Shown here: positions 8,483 through 17,289 of the stretch, piece after piece
Numbering within the stretch: position 1 is the first letter of the stretch
Layout of the letters: each line of letters begins with the position of its first letter
Assembly: GCA_902512685.1 (NCBI GenBank)
Contig: CABXKH010000009.1
Coordinates: forward strand, 1 to 48,283
Source of the DNA: Paracoccaceae bacterium
GTDB taxonomy: Bacteria; Pseudomonadota; Alphaproteobacteria; Rhodobacterales; Rhodobacteraceae
Reading direction: 5' to 3'
DNA: 48,283 bases
Program-made: the position numbers and the translations under genes
Notes under the pieces: model-generated
Seen by the model: only the letters and a program-made list of their open reading frames with translations
What the model was told of the DNA's origin: nothing
Database searches by the model: none

Positions 8483-9085
8483 ATGGCAGATGAAGAAGAA
8501 CCAAAGAAAAAATCTGGTTTAATTACCATTTTGATTTTTGTGGTAGCGGGTTTCGTTTTGGTCGCTGTCGGCTTAGGGGTTGGTTACCTCATTTTTGGGG
8601 GATCTAATGACTCGCCCCAGGATATAGCCAATGAAATTGTTACCAAGCAAAATGGTGAAGATGGGTCCGGTTCAGAAGATGAGGACTGTGAGAAGGATGA
8701 GGAAGGACAGTGTATTGAAGAGTCCGACCCCGAAAAAGTGTCAAAAGAAACCCCAAAAGCTGAGGTGTTTCAAACTCTTTACTATGAAATACCTGGTAGT
8801 TTGACGACCAATCTTAAAGGTTCTAGACGGTTCTTACAAATATCAGTGGGCGTCTCAACCAAGTATGACCAAAAAATTCTGGACAATGTTGAGTCTCACC
8901 TGCCCTCTTTAAAAGCGGTGATCCTTGCCGCACTCAGCGACTACACAGAAGAACAAGTTACTGGTCGGGAAGCTCGTAAATTACTAGCAGACGATATAAG
9001 GGATGTAATGAACATAAAACTAGAAGAACTTGAAGGCTTTGGTGGTGTCGAAGAGGTTCTACTCACATCCTACGTAATGCAGTGA
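8483..9085 (+). CDS. fliL: flagellar basal body-associated protein FliL
   Basis: FliL is an inner-membrane protein that surrounds and stabilises the stator units. The 200-residue product has a short basic cytoplasmic N-terminus, one membrane segment near residues 13-38, a very acidic linker (about 55-90), and a periplasmic FliL domain ending in the usual IRDVMNIKLEELEGFGGVEEVLLTSYVMQ-like region. Length is a little above average because of the acidic linker. It follows fliK by 14 bp and precedes fliM by 9 bp, so it is probably translated from the fliK-promoter transcript. Confidence 0.93.
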   Translation: MADEEEPKKKSGLITILIFVVAGFVLVAVGLGVGYLIFGGSNDSPQDIANEIVTKQNGEDGSGSEDEDCEKDEEGQCIEESDPEKVSKETPKAEVFQTLYYEIPGSLTTNLKGSRRFLQISVGVSTKYDQKILDNVESHLPSLKAVILAALSDYTEEQVTGREARKLLADDIRDVMNIKLEELEGFGGVEEVLLTSYVMQ

Positions 9086-9094
9086 GATAGGCCA

Positions 9095-10084
9095 ATGTCA
9101 ACAACATCCAAGTTGTCGAAAACCGAAGTCGATGCTCTGATCGCTGGCCTTGATGGTGCTGAGGCGCTTGAGAGCAACGTAGACGGTTTATCTTCAGATA
9201 AGAAAGTCCGAGACTTTACGTTTGGCTCGGACGATCTTTCTCTTTTGGGTGACTACTATGCACTTCGTGTAATCAATGAGCGTTTCGCACGATTTTCCAG
9301 AACAGTTTTTCAACCTATGCTCAGAGTTCAACCGCGCATAACGGCGTTGAACCCAACTGTGAAAACATTTGAAGAATATAGTTTTTCATCGGAAGCTTTT
9401 ATGAGCCTGACTCTGGCCCGGATAGAAATATTGCGTGGAAACCTAATGATGGTGATTTCACCTGATTTGATTTCAAAGCTTACAAATGCTTATTACGGTG
9501 GCAATCTTGCTATTTCAAAATCCTCGAAACGAACAGAATTTACTTCTACTGAAGACCGGATCATTGAAATTATAACAGATGGTTTGATTGAGGCATTGGA
9601 TATTGCATGGAGCGATCTGATAAAGCTTGATTTTTCCGACCTAAGCCGTGAAGAAAACTTACAATTTGCATCATTCGTAGAAGATACAGAACAGGTCATT
9701 TGTTGTGCTTTTGAGATACAATTACCAGGGTCTGACCCTGCATCCTTCGATGTTATATATCCGTTGCAAACACTAAAGCCAATTGCAGCACAGTTACGCT
9801 CACGGATGCAATCAGACAGCGTTGATAGTCTATCTTGGACAGATCGCCTTCAACAGGCCGTCTTCAGCATACCGCTCACTTGCACAGCGCGTTTGACCAC
9901 TGTCGACAGCAAAATGTCAGATATATTACAATACAAGAACAACGACATAGTGCCAATACAAATCACTGGGCCGCTTGATCTTGTGGTTGAAAACCGTGAA
10001 TTTTTCGAAGCAGAACTTGGTGATTTAGGCGGAACAATTGCAATAAGTTTGCTTCAGCCAAATCGCAAAACTGAAAAAACCTAA
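9095..10084 (+). CDS. fliM: flagellar motor switch protein FliM
   Basis: FliM is the C-ring protein that receives the CheY-P signal. The 329-residue product begins with KLSKTEVDALIAGL, a CheY-binding-like helix in the usual place. The CheC-like middle domain covers about residues 45-230, with the typical FSRTVFQPMLRVQPRIT stretch near 67-85. The C-terminal SpoA domain ends near 320. Length matches the family. It sits between fliL and fliN with 9-10 bp gaps. Confidence 0.93.
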   Translation: MSTTSKLSKTEVDALIAGLDGAEALESNVDGLSSDKKVRDFTFGSDDLSLLGDYYALRVINERFARFSRTVFQPMLRVQPRITALNPTVKTFEEYSFSSEAFMSLTLARIEILRGNLMMVISPDLISKLTNAYYGGNLAISKSSKRTEFTSTEDRIIEIITDGLIEALDIAWSDLIKLDFSDLSREENLQFASFVEDTEQVICCAFEIQLPGSDPASFDVIYPLQTLKPIAAQLRSRMQSDSVDSLSWTDRLQQAVFSIPLTCTARLTTVDSKMSDILQYKNNDIVPIQITGPLDLVVENREFFEAELGDLGGTIAISLLQPNRKTEKT

Positions 10085-10094
10085 GGGAAAAGCT

Positions 10095-10445
10095 ATGAGT
10101 GAAACAGAGACAAATCCTGGCGAAGTCAACGATCTCCCTGATGCGACCAACGCCAGCAGTGCAAAGAATGGATCAAGAAAGATCAGCGGCGAAAAATTGA
10201 AAATTCTCGAAAATATTGAAGTTACACTTTCAATAGAAGTCGGCCGTACTGAAATGACAATCCGAGACCTCTTAAGGTTAAATGAAGGGTCCGTGATCGA
10301 ATTAGACCGGTTGGCCGGAGAACCTTTAGACCTATTTGTCAATGGTGCAATCATTGCGAAAGGTGAAGTCGTAATGGTCGGGGAAAGATACGGGATCCGG
10401 CTGACAGACATTGTGGATCCTGAAGAAAGAGCAGAATCCGTTTAG
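10095..10445 (+). CDS. fliN: flagellar motor switch protein FliN
   Basis: FliN forms the base of the C-ring together with FliM. The 116-residue product has a variable polar N-terminus and a C-terminal SpoA domain with the expected pattern: VTLSIEVGRTEMTIRDLL, then LNEGSVIELDRLAGEPLDLFVNG and GEVVMVGERYGIRLTDI. Length and order are standard. It is the last gene before a 43-bp gap with a new sigma-54 promoter ahead of fliO. Confidence 0.96.
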   Translation: MSETETNPGEVNDLPDATNASSAKNGSRKISGEKLKILENIEVTLSIEVGRTEMTIRDLLRLNEGSVIELDRLAGEPLDLFVNGAIIAKGEVVMVGERYGIRLTDIVDPEERAESV

Positions 10446-10448
10446 TCA

Positions 10449-10464
10449 TGGCATGATTCTTGCC
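10449..10464 (+). promoter_or_regulatory. sigma-54 promoter of fliO
   Basis: TGGCATGATTCTTGCC matches TGGCAC-N5-TTGCA except at two outer positions and has exact GG-N10-GC spacing. The predicted start near 10475 is about 14 bases before the fliO ATG at 10489, with GGGAGG in between. It would drive fliO-P-Q-R-flhB. Confidence 0.8.
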
Positions 10465-10488
10465 TTCCAATAAGTGGGAGGCTAGCAA

Positions 10489-10779
10489 ATGAATGCTTTT
10501 GACGACATAAACCAAAAGATTATCATTGTTGTTGTATTCACAGCAGCACTTCTGCTGGTTTGGATATTTGTAAAACAACGGTTTTCAGAAAAAATACAAA
10601 TCGGCAACCAGTCAAGAATTAGTCATGTTGAAAGTCGCCGATTGGCTCATTCAAATATTTTGTCACTGTTTGAAATTGATCAAAAAACGATTTTGATACT
10701 TCAAGGTAAACACGGAACAACCGCGTTAGACATTACAAATAAAATACCTGAAGGGGAAGCCAATGACGCAATCCTCTAA
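10489..10779 (+). CDS. fliO: flagellar biosynthetic protein FliO
   Basis: FliO is a small membrane protein that helps the export gate protein FliP to assemble. The 96-residue product has one membrane segment near residues 10-28 and a short cytoplasmic domain with the beta-rich pattern of FliO (VESRRLAHSNILSLFEIDQK). It is shorter than many FliO proteins, and conservation is low, so position directly before fliP is important for the call. A GGGAGG site precedes the ATG. It overlaps the start of fliP by 17 bp. Confidence 0.85.
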   Translation: MNAFDDINQKIIIVVVFTAALLLVWIFVKQRFSEKIQIGNQSRISHVESRRLAHSNILSLFEIDQKTILILQGKHGTTALDITNKIPEGEANDAIL

Positions 10780-11563
10780 AGGCATTGAACTTAGAAAATG
10801 GCGTACAGTTGGTATTTGCCTCTTCCTGGCAACACTATATACATTGTTAACCGCAAATTTTGTAAATGCTCAACAAACCCCTGTAGTTGGCCTGCCCGCA
10901 CTATCTGTCGCCGAAGGCCAAGACGGAACACAACAATACTCGCTGTCTTTGCAATTACTGGCATTGATGTCCGCCATAACACTTCTACCCAGCCTGCTCC
11001 TTGGCGCGACAGCATTTACTAGAATTATCATCGTTTTGTCGATCTTAAGACAGGCCATGGGGACTCAGCAAACACCTCCTAACCAAGTTTTGGTTTCCAT
11101 TGCCCTGTTTTTGACAATTTTCATAATGTACCCAACGCTGGATAATATTTACGTCGTATCATTATCACCCTATTTGGACGGACAAATTGGAATATTGCCG
11201 GCTGTCAACTCAGCATCTGAGATTCTCAAAGAATTTCTTGTTCTCAATACACGTGAAGCTGAACTGGCTATGTTTGCGGAACTTGCAGGCGATCAGCCAT
11301 ATGCTTCTAACCAAGAAGTACCATTTCGGGTTTTAATGCCCGCCTTTATCACATCGGAACTGAAAACCGCATTCCAAATCGGGTTTCTATTGTTCTTGCC
11401 TTTTTTAGTGATCGACATGGTCATCGCTTCAATTCTTATGTCTTTGGGTATGATGATGCTAAGTCCGATGCTGATCTCGCTACCATTTAAGTTATTGCTT
11501 TTTGTGCTGGTAGACGGCTGGGCAATGACAATTGGTTCAATTTCTTCAACTTATCTGAACTGA
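10763..11563 (+). CDS. fliP: flagellar export gate protein FliP
   Basis: FliP forms the core of the flagellar type III export gate with FliQ and FliR. The 266-residue product has an N-terminal signal-like segment near residues 12-36, as FliP is processed in many bacteria, and four membrane segments. Signature stretches are ILRQAMGTQQTPPNQVLVSIALFLT and IVFLLFLPFLVIDMVIAS-like sequence (FLLFLPFLVIDMVIASILMSLGM). It overlaps fliO by 17 bp and is followed by fliQ after 8 bp. Confidence 0.97.
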   Translation: MTQSSKGIELRKWRTVGICLFLATLYTLLTANFVNAQQTPVVGLPALSVAEGQDGTQQYSLSLQLLALMSAITLLPSLLLGATAFTRIIIVLSILRQAMGTQQTPPNQVLVSIALFLTIFIMYPTLDNIYVVSLSPYLDGQIGILPAVNSASEILKEFLVLNTREAELAMFAELAGDQPYASNQEVPFRVLMPAFITSELKTAFQIGFLLFLPFLVIDMVIASILMSLGMMMLSPMLISLPFKLLLFVLVDGWAMTIGSISSTYLN

Positions 11564-11571
11564 GGGATTTC

Positions 11572-11838
11572 ATGGAATTTGATGCAAATATTGAACATAT
11601 AAGGCTGGCTTTTTGGAATGTTGTAATGGCTGCTGGACCCATTTTGGGAATTGCTTTGGCAATTGGTTTGGTAATCGGGATCATCCAAGCTGCAACCTCA
11701 ATTAATGAAATGACGCTCAGTTTCGTACCAAAACTAGTTTTTGTTCTGGGTGGCTTTGCTTTGCTTTCAGGCTTTATGATGACACGTCTTGCCGATTACT
11801 TTTCATTTATTTTTGACACAATAAGCGGCATGGGGTGA
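11572..11838 (+). CDS. fliQ: flagellar export gate protein FliQ
   Basis: The 88-residue product has two membrane helices (about 18-40 and 52-75) joined by QAATSINEMTLSFVPK, the diagnostic FliQ loop. FliQ packs around the FliP/FliR helical gate. Size and order are standard. A GAGGGA site precedes the ATG; only 1 bp separates its stop from the fliR start. Confidence 0.96.
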   Translation: MEFDANIEHIRLAFWNVVMAAGPILGIALAIGLVIGIIQAATSINEMTLSFVPKLVFVLGGFALLSGFMMTRLADYFSFIFDTISGMG

Positions 11839-11839
11839 A

Positions 11840-12661
11840 ATGGGTAACCTACTGCTCGACCAATCCAGTGGAATTCCAGGACTCAGCCTGCAAAATGTGG
11901 TCGAGCAACTCTCTGTTTATTTTCTCAGTTCTATTAGAATTGGAGCATTCTTAATCTCTTCGCCATTTTTCGGCGCACAATCAATTCCTCTGCAAGTTCG
12001 AATTATCACAAGCATCCTTTTAGGTTTTGCTTTTCACAGTCAGTTTGAGTCCATACAGATTTCTAATTTTGAAAATTTGGACTTAGTACGTGTAGTGTTT
12101 GCAGAAATCCTAATTGGTTTAGTGGTGGGTTTGTTTGTAAGTATTCTGTTTGCATCCGTTGCTCTGGCCGGGGAAAAAATCGCAACCTCTGGCGGGCTGG
12201 GATTTGCCGCTCAAGTGGACCCAAATTCAGGTGGACAGACACCGGTAATCAGTAACATTCTCACACTTTTTTTGATTGTTATATTTTTGTCCGTTGATGG
12301 TCATCTGGCACTGATCCGGGCAATACACTTCAGTTATGAAATTTTGCCTACGGGAACTTCTATAGAGCTACAAAACGCGAGTAAATTTGGTGTGGATGCA
12401 GCCGGTTCGATGTTTGAAATCGCAGCGGTGATTATGTTGCCAATCGTTATTTTGTTATTGATGACTAATTTTACAGTTGGGGTCGTAACCAGATCTGCGC
12501 CACAATTAAACCTATTTTCATTTGGCTTCCCAATCACACTTCTTGTTGTGTTTTTAGGCCTTTATGCATCAGCAACACCTCTTGGCTACGCTATGGAAGA
12601 ACTCGTAGAGTTTTCACTTTCATTCATCGATAAATTTTTTGAAAGCATCAGCAATGGCTAG
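11840..12661 (+). CDS. fliR: flagellar export gate protein FliR
   Basis: FliR is the third export gate component. The 273-residue product is a polytopic membrane protein with about six helices. It has the conserved stretches SSIRIGAFLISSPFFG near residue 30, EILIGLVVGLFVSILFA near 88, and APQLNLFSFGFPITLLV near 218. Its stop overlaps the flhB start within the 8 bases ATGGCTAG, which suggests translational coupling. Confidence 0.96.
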   Translation: MGNLLLDQSSGIPGLSLQNVVEQLSVYFLSSIRIGAFLISSPFFGAQSIPLQVRIITSILLGFAFHSQFESIQISNFENLDLVRVVFAEILIGLVVGLFVSILFASVALAGEKIATSGGLGFAAQVDPNSGGQTPVISNILTLFLIVIFLSVDGHLALIRAIHFSYEILPTGTSIELQNASKFGVDAAGSMFEIAAVIMLPIVILLLMTNFTVGVVTRSAPQLNLFSFGFPITLLVVFLGLYASATPLGYAMEELVEFSLSFIDKFFESISNG

Positions 12662-13802
12662 TGAAAATAGTGCTCAGGAAAAGACAGAGGACCCAACACC
12701 AAAACGTATGGAAAAGGCGTTTGAAGACGGCCAGGTATTGAGCTCTAAAGAGCTTTTTGTTTTTTCGACTCTCTTTACTGGCTTAATATTGTATTTCTTT
12801 TCAGTCGGGTTCGCGGGCCAGATCCTTGGTGAATGGGGTGGCTTTTTTAACTTTAACATGAGTGAATTTGAAGGTGAAATGTCAAGGCTCAGCTATCAAG
12901 CAGTAAGGTACATTTTATTTTATGGCTTATTGTTTGGCGTGCCTCTTTTAATCATAGTCCTATTCACTCAAGGGGCATTGGCAGGACGCATTAACTTTGC
13001 GCCCAAAGCTTTAGAATTTAAAGGATCCCGGATAGACCCTCTTAAGGGACTTAAACGCATGTTCTCGGTTAAGTCGTTGGTTGAGCTTGTCAAAAGTATT
13101 CTCAAGGTTGTCTTTTTGATTGGTTCAGCTGCATTCATCATCAACAGTCAAATATCAACTCTGCTGACCGCATCAGATAGCAATTTAAGCCACGGGGTAT
13201 CGCGAGCGCATGGCCTTTTTATTAGCCTATTTATCGCACTTCTCATTGTTCTTGTAATTATTGCCCTCATCGATGTTATTTGGCAGCGACACCAACATAT
13301 TGAACAGTTAAAAATGAGTCTCCAGGATGTAAAAGACGAGCATAAACAAACCGAAGGATCACCTGAAGTAAAAGCTAAAATACGTCGTTTACAAATGGCG
13401 TCTGCCGCTCAAGCCGCGAAACAAAGATCCGCACTTGAAGATGTTCCTCAAGCAACAGCGATCATTACCAACCCCACTCACTTTGCTGTTGCTTTGAAAT
13501 ATGATGTAGGCGAACGCGGGGCCCCGGTAATTTTGGCAATGGGCCGCGGGAAATTGGCAGAAGAAATCATTGAGATCGGATCAAAAGAAAGCATTGCAAT
13601 CTTCCAAAGTCCGTTCCTTGCGCGTGCCTTATTTTTCACCGGCAATATAGGCGAGGAAATTAGCGAAGAATTGTTCAATGCGGTAGCTGCGGTTTTGGCC
13701 TTCATCTTTAGGTTAGCAAATGGTGAAGACGTATCAGCACCCGAAATTGATGTTCCGGAAAACCTAAGATTCACTGAGACAGGAGCCCTATACGATGCCT
13801 AG
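12654..13802 (+). CDS. flhB: flagellar export switch protein FlhB
   Basis: FlhB switches export from hook to filament substrates after it cleaves itself. The 382-residue product has four membrane helices in the first 210 residues and the auto-cleavage motif NPTH at 273-276 in the cytoplasmic domain. The start is taken at ATG 12654, giving MASENSAQEKTEDPTPKRME, the classic FlhB opening; the frame could open 15 bp earlier at a TTG but that is unlikely. It overlaps fliR by 8 bp and the next small gene by 8 bp. Its partner in the switch, FliK, is the split gene upstream. Confidence 0.97.
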   Translation: MASENSAQEKTEDPTPKRMEKAFEDGQVLSSKELFVFSTLFTGLILYFFSVGFAGQILGEWGGFFNFNMSEFEGEMSRLSYQAVRYILFYGLLFGVPLLIIVLFTQGALAGRINFAPKALEFKGSRIDPLKGLKRMFSVKSLVELVKSILKVVFLIGSAAFIINSQISTLLTASDSNLSHGVSRAHGLFISLFIALLIVLVIIALIDVIWQRHQHIEQLKMSLQDVKDEHKQTEGSPEVKAKIRRLQMASAAQAAKQRSALEDVPQATAIITNPTHFAVALKYDVGERGAPVILAMGRGKLAEEIIEIGSKESIAIFQSPFLARALFFTGNIGEEISEELFNAVAAVLAFIFRLANGEDVSAPEIDVPENLRFTETGALYDA

Positions 13803-14055
13803 GATTACTTACAAAAAGTCAGTCAGCATGGGAGAAGCAATCAGTTCTTTATGCTTCTTTTTTGTCGGTGTTATCTGGCTTTCCCACGGAGTAGACTTTT
13901 TTGAAACTGGAAATTTGTGGCGAGCGCTTGGTTTGTTTATATGTGCAATTATCAGTTTTGCGGCATGCCTGCGCTTTGTTATACAAAATTTCGTTTTCAA
14001 CTTGATGGTTGCGATTGATGCAAAAAGACAAAAAAATCAACGTAACCTGCAATGA
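13795..14055 (+). CDS. small membrane protein of unknown function
   Basis: The 86-residue product has two hydrophobic helices (about 16-34 and 44-66), a basic N-terminus and a basic C-terminus. I do not recognise a family. It overlaps the end of flhB by 8 bp (ATGCCTAG) and the next gene by 38 bp, so it is probably translated as part of the flagellar operon. The coupling suggests a link to the flagellum, but nothing in the protein itself shows a role. Confidence 0.65.
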   Translation: MPRITYKKSVSMGEAISSLCFFFVGVIWLSHGVDFFETGNLWRALGLFICAIISFAACLRFVIQNFVFNLMVAIDAKRQKNQRNLQ

Positions 14056-14221
14056 GTGCCGATTTTTCTACATTACCCATGATGCAAGAAATCCATGGGG
14101 GTGCAGACACTTTGGATTTAAAACTGCAATAATTCCGGCTCAAGCTGTTTTAAAGACAAGTGGCACGAATTGTGCTTATAAAACAGCAAAGAGTACGGCA
14201 AAAAACAAAAAAGGACTTTAG
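14018..14221 (+). CDS. small cysteine-motif (probable zinc-binding) protein
   Basis: The 67-residue product starts at ATG 14018, inside the previous gene. It has the pattern CNECRFFYITHD..NPWGCRHFGFKT followed by VLKTSGTNCAYK. Four cysteines (C11, C14, C30, C52 or nearby) could bind one metal ion. I recall short proteins of this pattern in other Proteobacteria near flagellar genes, sometimes labelled uracil-DNA glycosylase without good reason; that label should not be trusted. Function is unknown. It ends 3 bp before the next gene. Confidence 0.65.
   Translation: MQKDKKINVTCNECRFFYITHDARNPWGCRHFGFKTAIIPAQAVLKTSGTNCAYKTAKSTAKNKKGL
14161..14176 (+). promoter_or_regulatory. weak sigma-54 promoter candidate before the coiled-coil gene
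   Basis: TGGCACGAATTGTGCT keeps the GG-N10-GC spacing and a perfect -24 half, but the -12 half (GTGC) is imperfect. It lies inside the preceding coding region, where it encodes the conserved SGTNC motif, so the match may be accidental. A start near 14187 would suit the gene at 14225. Confidence 0.3.
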
Positions 14222-14224
14222 CTG

Positions 14225-15061
14225 ATGACAGGTGATCGTTCTGCGACAACGGCTGATGTTGAAAAGAGCATTCAAATTGCTTTGGATGCAGCTGATGCGG
14301 CCATGGATGTTACATCAGAATATGCTAAGGTTGCGCAACAAATCAAGAAATCTACACTGAAACTTTCCGGGATAGAAAAACTCGGTCGAACCAGTATGAT
14401 TGTGGGGTTTGTGTCCTGTTTAGGTGCTGTTGCTCTTTCAATAGTTATTTTCCTACAAGCATCATCCCAATTAAAGCTCTTATCTGCAACAAATACCGAG
14501 CTTTTAACAGTATTTGTGGAAAACGTTGATAATCTGAACAGTAGCATCAACAAATTAGAGCCAGCCTTGGCTGAGTTTTCTAAACTAAGAAACTCAGTAG
14601 AAACCTCTAATGCCGCCTTAATTTCTATCAGTGAAAAGTCAGATGTACTATCAGTCGAAATAGCCACAGCTATTGCTGAAATGAACACGCTAAAGCCAAT
14701 GCTCGATGCCAGTATTGTAGATATGTATGAGAAGACATCCATTATGAACTCTGAATTGACGCTTTCATTTGCTGAGATGACAAATGAAGAGTTCAAGGCA
14801 CAGAATATGATTATGGGGAACTTCACAAAGTCTGTAATTTCGGCGCTCCAAACCATTTCCGATACTTCAGCAGACGTCAAAGACCAGCGCGAGGCACTTC
14901 AGTCCCTCCAGGATGTCAATGGAGAACTTTCTGCTAGAATTGCCACTCTCGACAAAAGCTTAGCTGCAGCCAAGCGGAGCGCAGCTCAGGCCAAAGCGCG
15001 AGCAAATGCAAATGCAAAAGCTGCTCAAGACAAATCAGAAGATGTTATCAAGTTTCCATAG
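14225..15061 (+). CDS. membrane-anchored coiled-coil protein of unknown function
   Basis: The 278-residue product has a short cytoplasmic helix, a single membrane segment near residues 57-79, and a long helical region (about 85-265) rich in Ala, Ser, Leu and Glu with strong coiled-coil character. The C-terminal end is Ala/Lys-rich (AAKRSAAQAKARANANAKAA). The layout resembles the stalk of chemoreceptor or tether proteins, but there is no chemoreceptor hairpin motif and I do not recognise the family. It follows the small cysteine protein by 3 bp and lies at the end of the flagellar plus-strand run. A structural or stator-associated role would be a guess. Confidence 0.8.
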   Translation: MTGDRSATTADVEKSIQIALDAADAAMDVTSEYAKVAQQIKKSTLKLSGIEKLGRTSMIVGFVSCLGAVALSIVIFLQASSQLKLLSATNTELLTVFVENVDNLNSSINKLEPALAEFSKLRNSVETSNAALISISEKSDVLSVEIATAIAEMNTLKPMLDASIVDMYEKTSIMNSELTLSFAEMTNEEFKAQNMIMGNFTKSVISALQTISDTSADVKDQREALQSLQDVNGELSARIATLDKSLAAAKRSAAQAKARANANAKAAQDKSEDVIKFP

Positions 15062-15090
15062 CCTATTATTTTGGAAAAGCGTGAAGTCCA

Positions 15091-15852
15091 ATGGATGAAA
15101 TAGACCAAGAAGCTCCTGTCCCTAAAACTCTAAGTCTAAAGAGTTTTCGAGGAGGCTATGCTAAAAGCCTAGGATTGCAGCTAGGCGACAGAATCGTGGG
15201 TTTGGACGGAGAAGAGTTTCTGGGATCTGCTGCTGATATAAATGAACGATTTGACGTTGATGAGGAAGAATACACTCGCACTCAAATTCAAGCAGTTTTA
15301 ACAGTAAGCAGGGACAGCCGCATTTTCAATGTGATTATCGATCAACCTCTTTCTGTTAAATTTGAAGAAAAAGATGCAGTTGAGGCGATAAATCCAACTA
15401 AAATGGAAGAGCTTTTGCAACATGCCAAAAGCGATAGCCTATCTCAATATATGATCTTCTATGATATGAAGAAGAATGCCGAGTTGGTTCTTAGAACTAA
15501 ATCCCTACTCGCAATGATCATTCCGCCTTTTTGGTTTTTGAACCAACGGGTTTGGGAAGCGGCGATCGCAAGCCTTCTTGGATTAGTAGCTACCCTCGCA
15601 GTCCATTGGCTATTGGCCGTTATCTATTTCGCTGTTTTGTGTTTATATGTTGGTCGAGAACATATGAATTTAGCAGTTAGTTTTATGAGTTATCGCCGTT
15701 TTTTATATCTACAGACAATTGCAGCAGAAACAGAATTACAGGCACAGAAAGTTGCTTTAAGTATAGATGAAGAGCTGTTCTTTCAACGACCGGTCCAAGG
15801 TTTAGAGCAAATTAGGCCTAAAAAGAGAAAGAAAAACCAGTCAAAAGCGTAA
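15091..15852 (+). CDS. PDZ-like, two-helix membrane protein of unknown function
   Basis: The 253-residue product opens with a region resembling a minimal PDZ fold (residues 12-90): FRGGYAKSLGLQLGDRIVGLDGEEF looks like the PDZ carboxylate-binding and GDRI..ING parts. A pair of hydrophobic helices lies near 147-190, followed by a basic C-terminal tail (RPKKRKKNQSKA). No catalytic motif is visible. It follows the coiled-coil gene by 29 bp on the same strand, and converges on rpoN with 55 bp between stops. Family not recognised; the PDZ reading is by eye. Confidence 0.75.
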   Translation: MDEIDQEAPVPKTLSLKSFRGGYAKSLGLQLGDRIVGLDGEEFLGSAADINERFDVDEEEYTRTQIQAVLTVSRDSRIFNVIIDQPLSVKFEEKDAVEAINPTKMEELLQHAKSDSLSQYMIFYDMKKNAELVLRTKSLLAMIIPPFWFLNQRVWEAAIASLLGLVATLAVHWLLAVIYFAVLCLYVGREHMNLAVSFMSYRRFLYLQTIAAETELQAQKVALSIDEELFFQRPVQGLEQIRPKKRKKNQSKA

Positions 15853-15907
15853 GTCATCCCCAGAATAAATAAAAGTTAAGAGCTGGATGAAAGCAACACG
15901 ACTCAGA

Positions 15908-17278
15908 TTAATGTTCCATTAATTCGTTGAGCTTATGCGCACGTTTCCGTTGAGATGTAGACTTTATGTTTTCTAATTCTCTGTATTTGGCTACTGTGCG
16001 TCTTGCAACTTGGTAGCCTTCATCATTTAAAACACTTGATATTTTGGCATCGCTGGTCGGTTTCAATGGGTTTTCACGAGAAATTATATCTTTTATTTTG
16101 GTTCGGATCGCGCGGGCAGAAACGCCTTCATCATTCTCTTTGGCTTGAAGCCCGCTGCTGAAAAACATTTTCAAGGGAAATGTTCCACGTGGTGTTTGGA
16201 TTAATACCGACGCCGTAGAGCGGCTTACGGTACTCTCGTGAATTCCTAAAGCCTCTGCAACAATACGCAGTTGAAGAGGTCGCAAACCCTCAATGCCCTG
16301 ATCGAAAAAATTTATTTGGTGCTTGAGAATGTAGGTGGCAACCGTTTGCAAAGTTTGGTTTCTTTGCGCTATTGCTCTTTTCAACCAATGCCCTGTTGCA
16401 ACTGAGTTTTTCACAAATTCAACAGATTTTTCTTCATTTGAAGGCGTTTTGCCAATCTCTTCTGCATAATCCAAGTTGATACGAACACTCGGTAGGGATG
16501 CTCTGTTTAGAGAAATTTCAATCTCGTTCCCTTTGCGCATAACAATTAAGTCAGGTTCTCGTGTGGTACCAACTGTATCATGACTGAAACTCGCGCCAGG
16601 TTTTGGATTGTATTGGCGAATTCTGATAGCTCTTTGCTTCATTTCTTCAACAGTACACTGGGCACTCGTGCAAAGTTCTTTGAACTCACCTTTGGCTAAC
16701 AACTCAAGCTTTTGTAACAATACTTGCATAACCGCATCATATTCTCCACGCTCTTTGGCCTGAAGTACAAGGCATTCAGAAAGTGAACGTGAAAAAATTC
16801 CGGTCGGCTCTAAGGTTTGCAAACTCTCTATAACGGCCTCGATCGCATCTATTGAAACTGATAATTGTTCGCTGATTTGATCGGTATCGCACTGTAAATA
16901 TCCTGCAGGTGTAATATCAACCAATAAACGATAAGCAATTGATTGATCGATTTTGTTTAGCTTTTTTAATCTAATTTGTTTGAAGATATGCTCAATAAGT
17001 GTTTCCGGCCTTTCACCCAAAAGGGTATCAAGGAAAGATCCCGAGATACCTGAGCTCTTTGAGCTTTGGGGAAAGTCCAAATCAATCTTACGCTTATTTT
17101 CTGAATTTACTGCCTTAACCTCTATAAATGGATTGCTCTCGGCTAATTCTTCGAGGTGCTTCTCTAACTCTAGATTATTCATTTGAAGAATACTGATAGC
17201 ATGCTGAAGCTGCGGCGTTATTACCAAGCTCTGCTTTTGAACCTGCTGGGTTCCAATATTCAGACTAAGCATCGACAT
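15908..17278 (-). CDS. rpoN: RNA polymerase sigma-54 factor (RpoN)
   Basis: The 456-residue product is a full-length sigma-54. The N-terminal activator-binding region starts LNIGTQQVQKQSLVITPQLQ and continues QHAISILQMNNLELEKHLEE. The core-binding and helix-turn-helix regions follow (STVSRSTASVLIQTPRG near 350). The RpoN box ARRTVAKYRE that reads the -24 element is at about 425-434. It ends the minus-strand motA-motB-orf run. Starts at ATG 17278 or, two codons later, ATG 17272 are both possible. Its placement among flagellar genes suggests a dedicated flagellar copy, as with RpoN2 of Rhodobacter sphaeroides, rather than a nitrogen-control copy. A sigma-54 site lies right upstream. Confidence 0.95.
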   Translation of the reverse strand: MSMLSLNIGTQQVQKQSLVITPQLQHAISILQMNNLELEKHLEELAESNPFIEVKAVNSENKRKIDLDFPQSSKSSGISGSFLDTLLGERPETLIEHIFKQIRLKKLNKIDQSIAYRLLVDITPAGYLQCDTDQISEQLSVSIDAIEAVIESLQTLEPTGIFSRSLSECLVLQAKERGEYDAVMQVLLQKLELLAKGEFKELCTSAQCTVEEMKQRAIRIRQYNPKPGASFSHDTVGTTREPDLIVMRKGNEIEISLNRASLPSVRINLDYAEEIGKTPSNEEKSVEFVKNSVATGHWLKRAIAQRNQTLQTVATYILKHQINFFDQGIEGLRPLQLRIVAEALGIHESTVSRSTASVLIQTPRGTFPLKMFFSSGLQAKENDEGVSARAIRTKIKDIISRENPLKPTSDAKISSVLNDEGYQVARRTVAKYRELENIKSTSQRKRAHKLNELMEH

Positions 17279-17289
17279 ACATATACAAA

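Noticed and set aside
14272..14880. Long 202-codon open frame on the minus strand
   Set aside because: It is the complement of the coiled-coil gene, whose Ala/Ser/Glu codons avoid stops in this frame; it has no homologue-like motif and no ribosome site.
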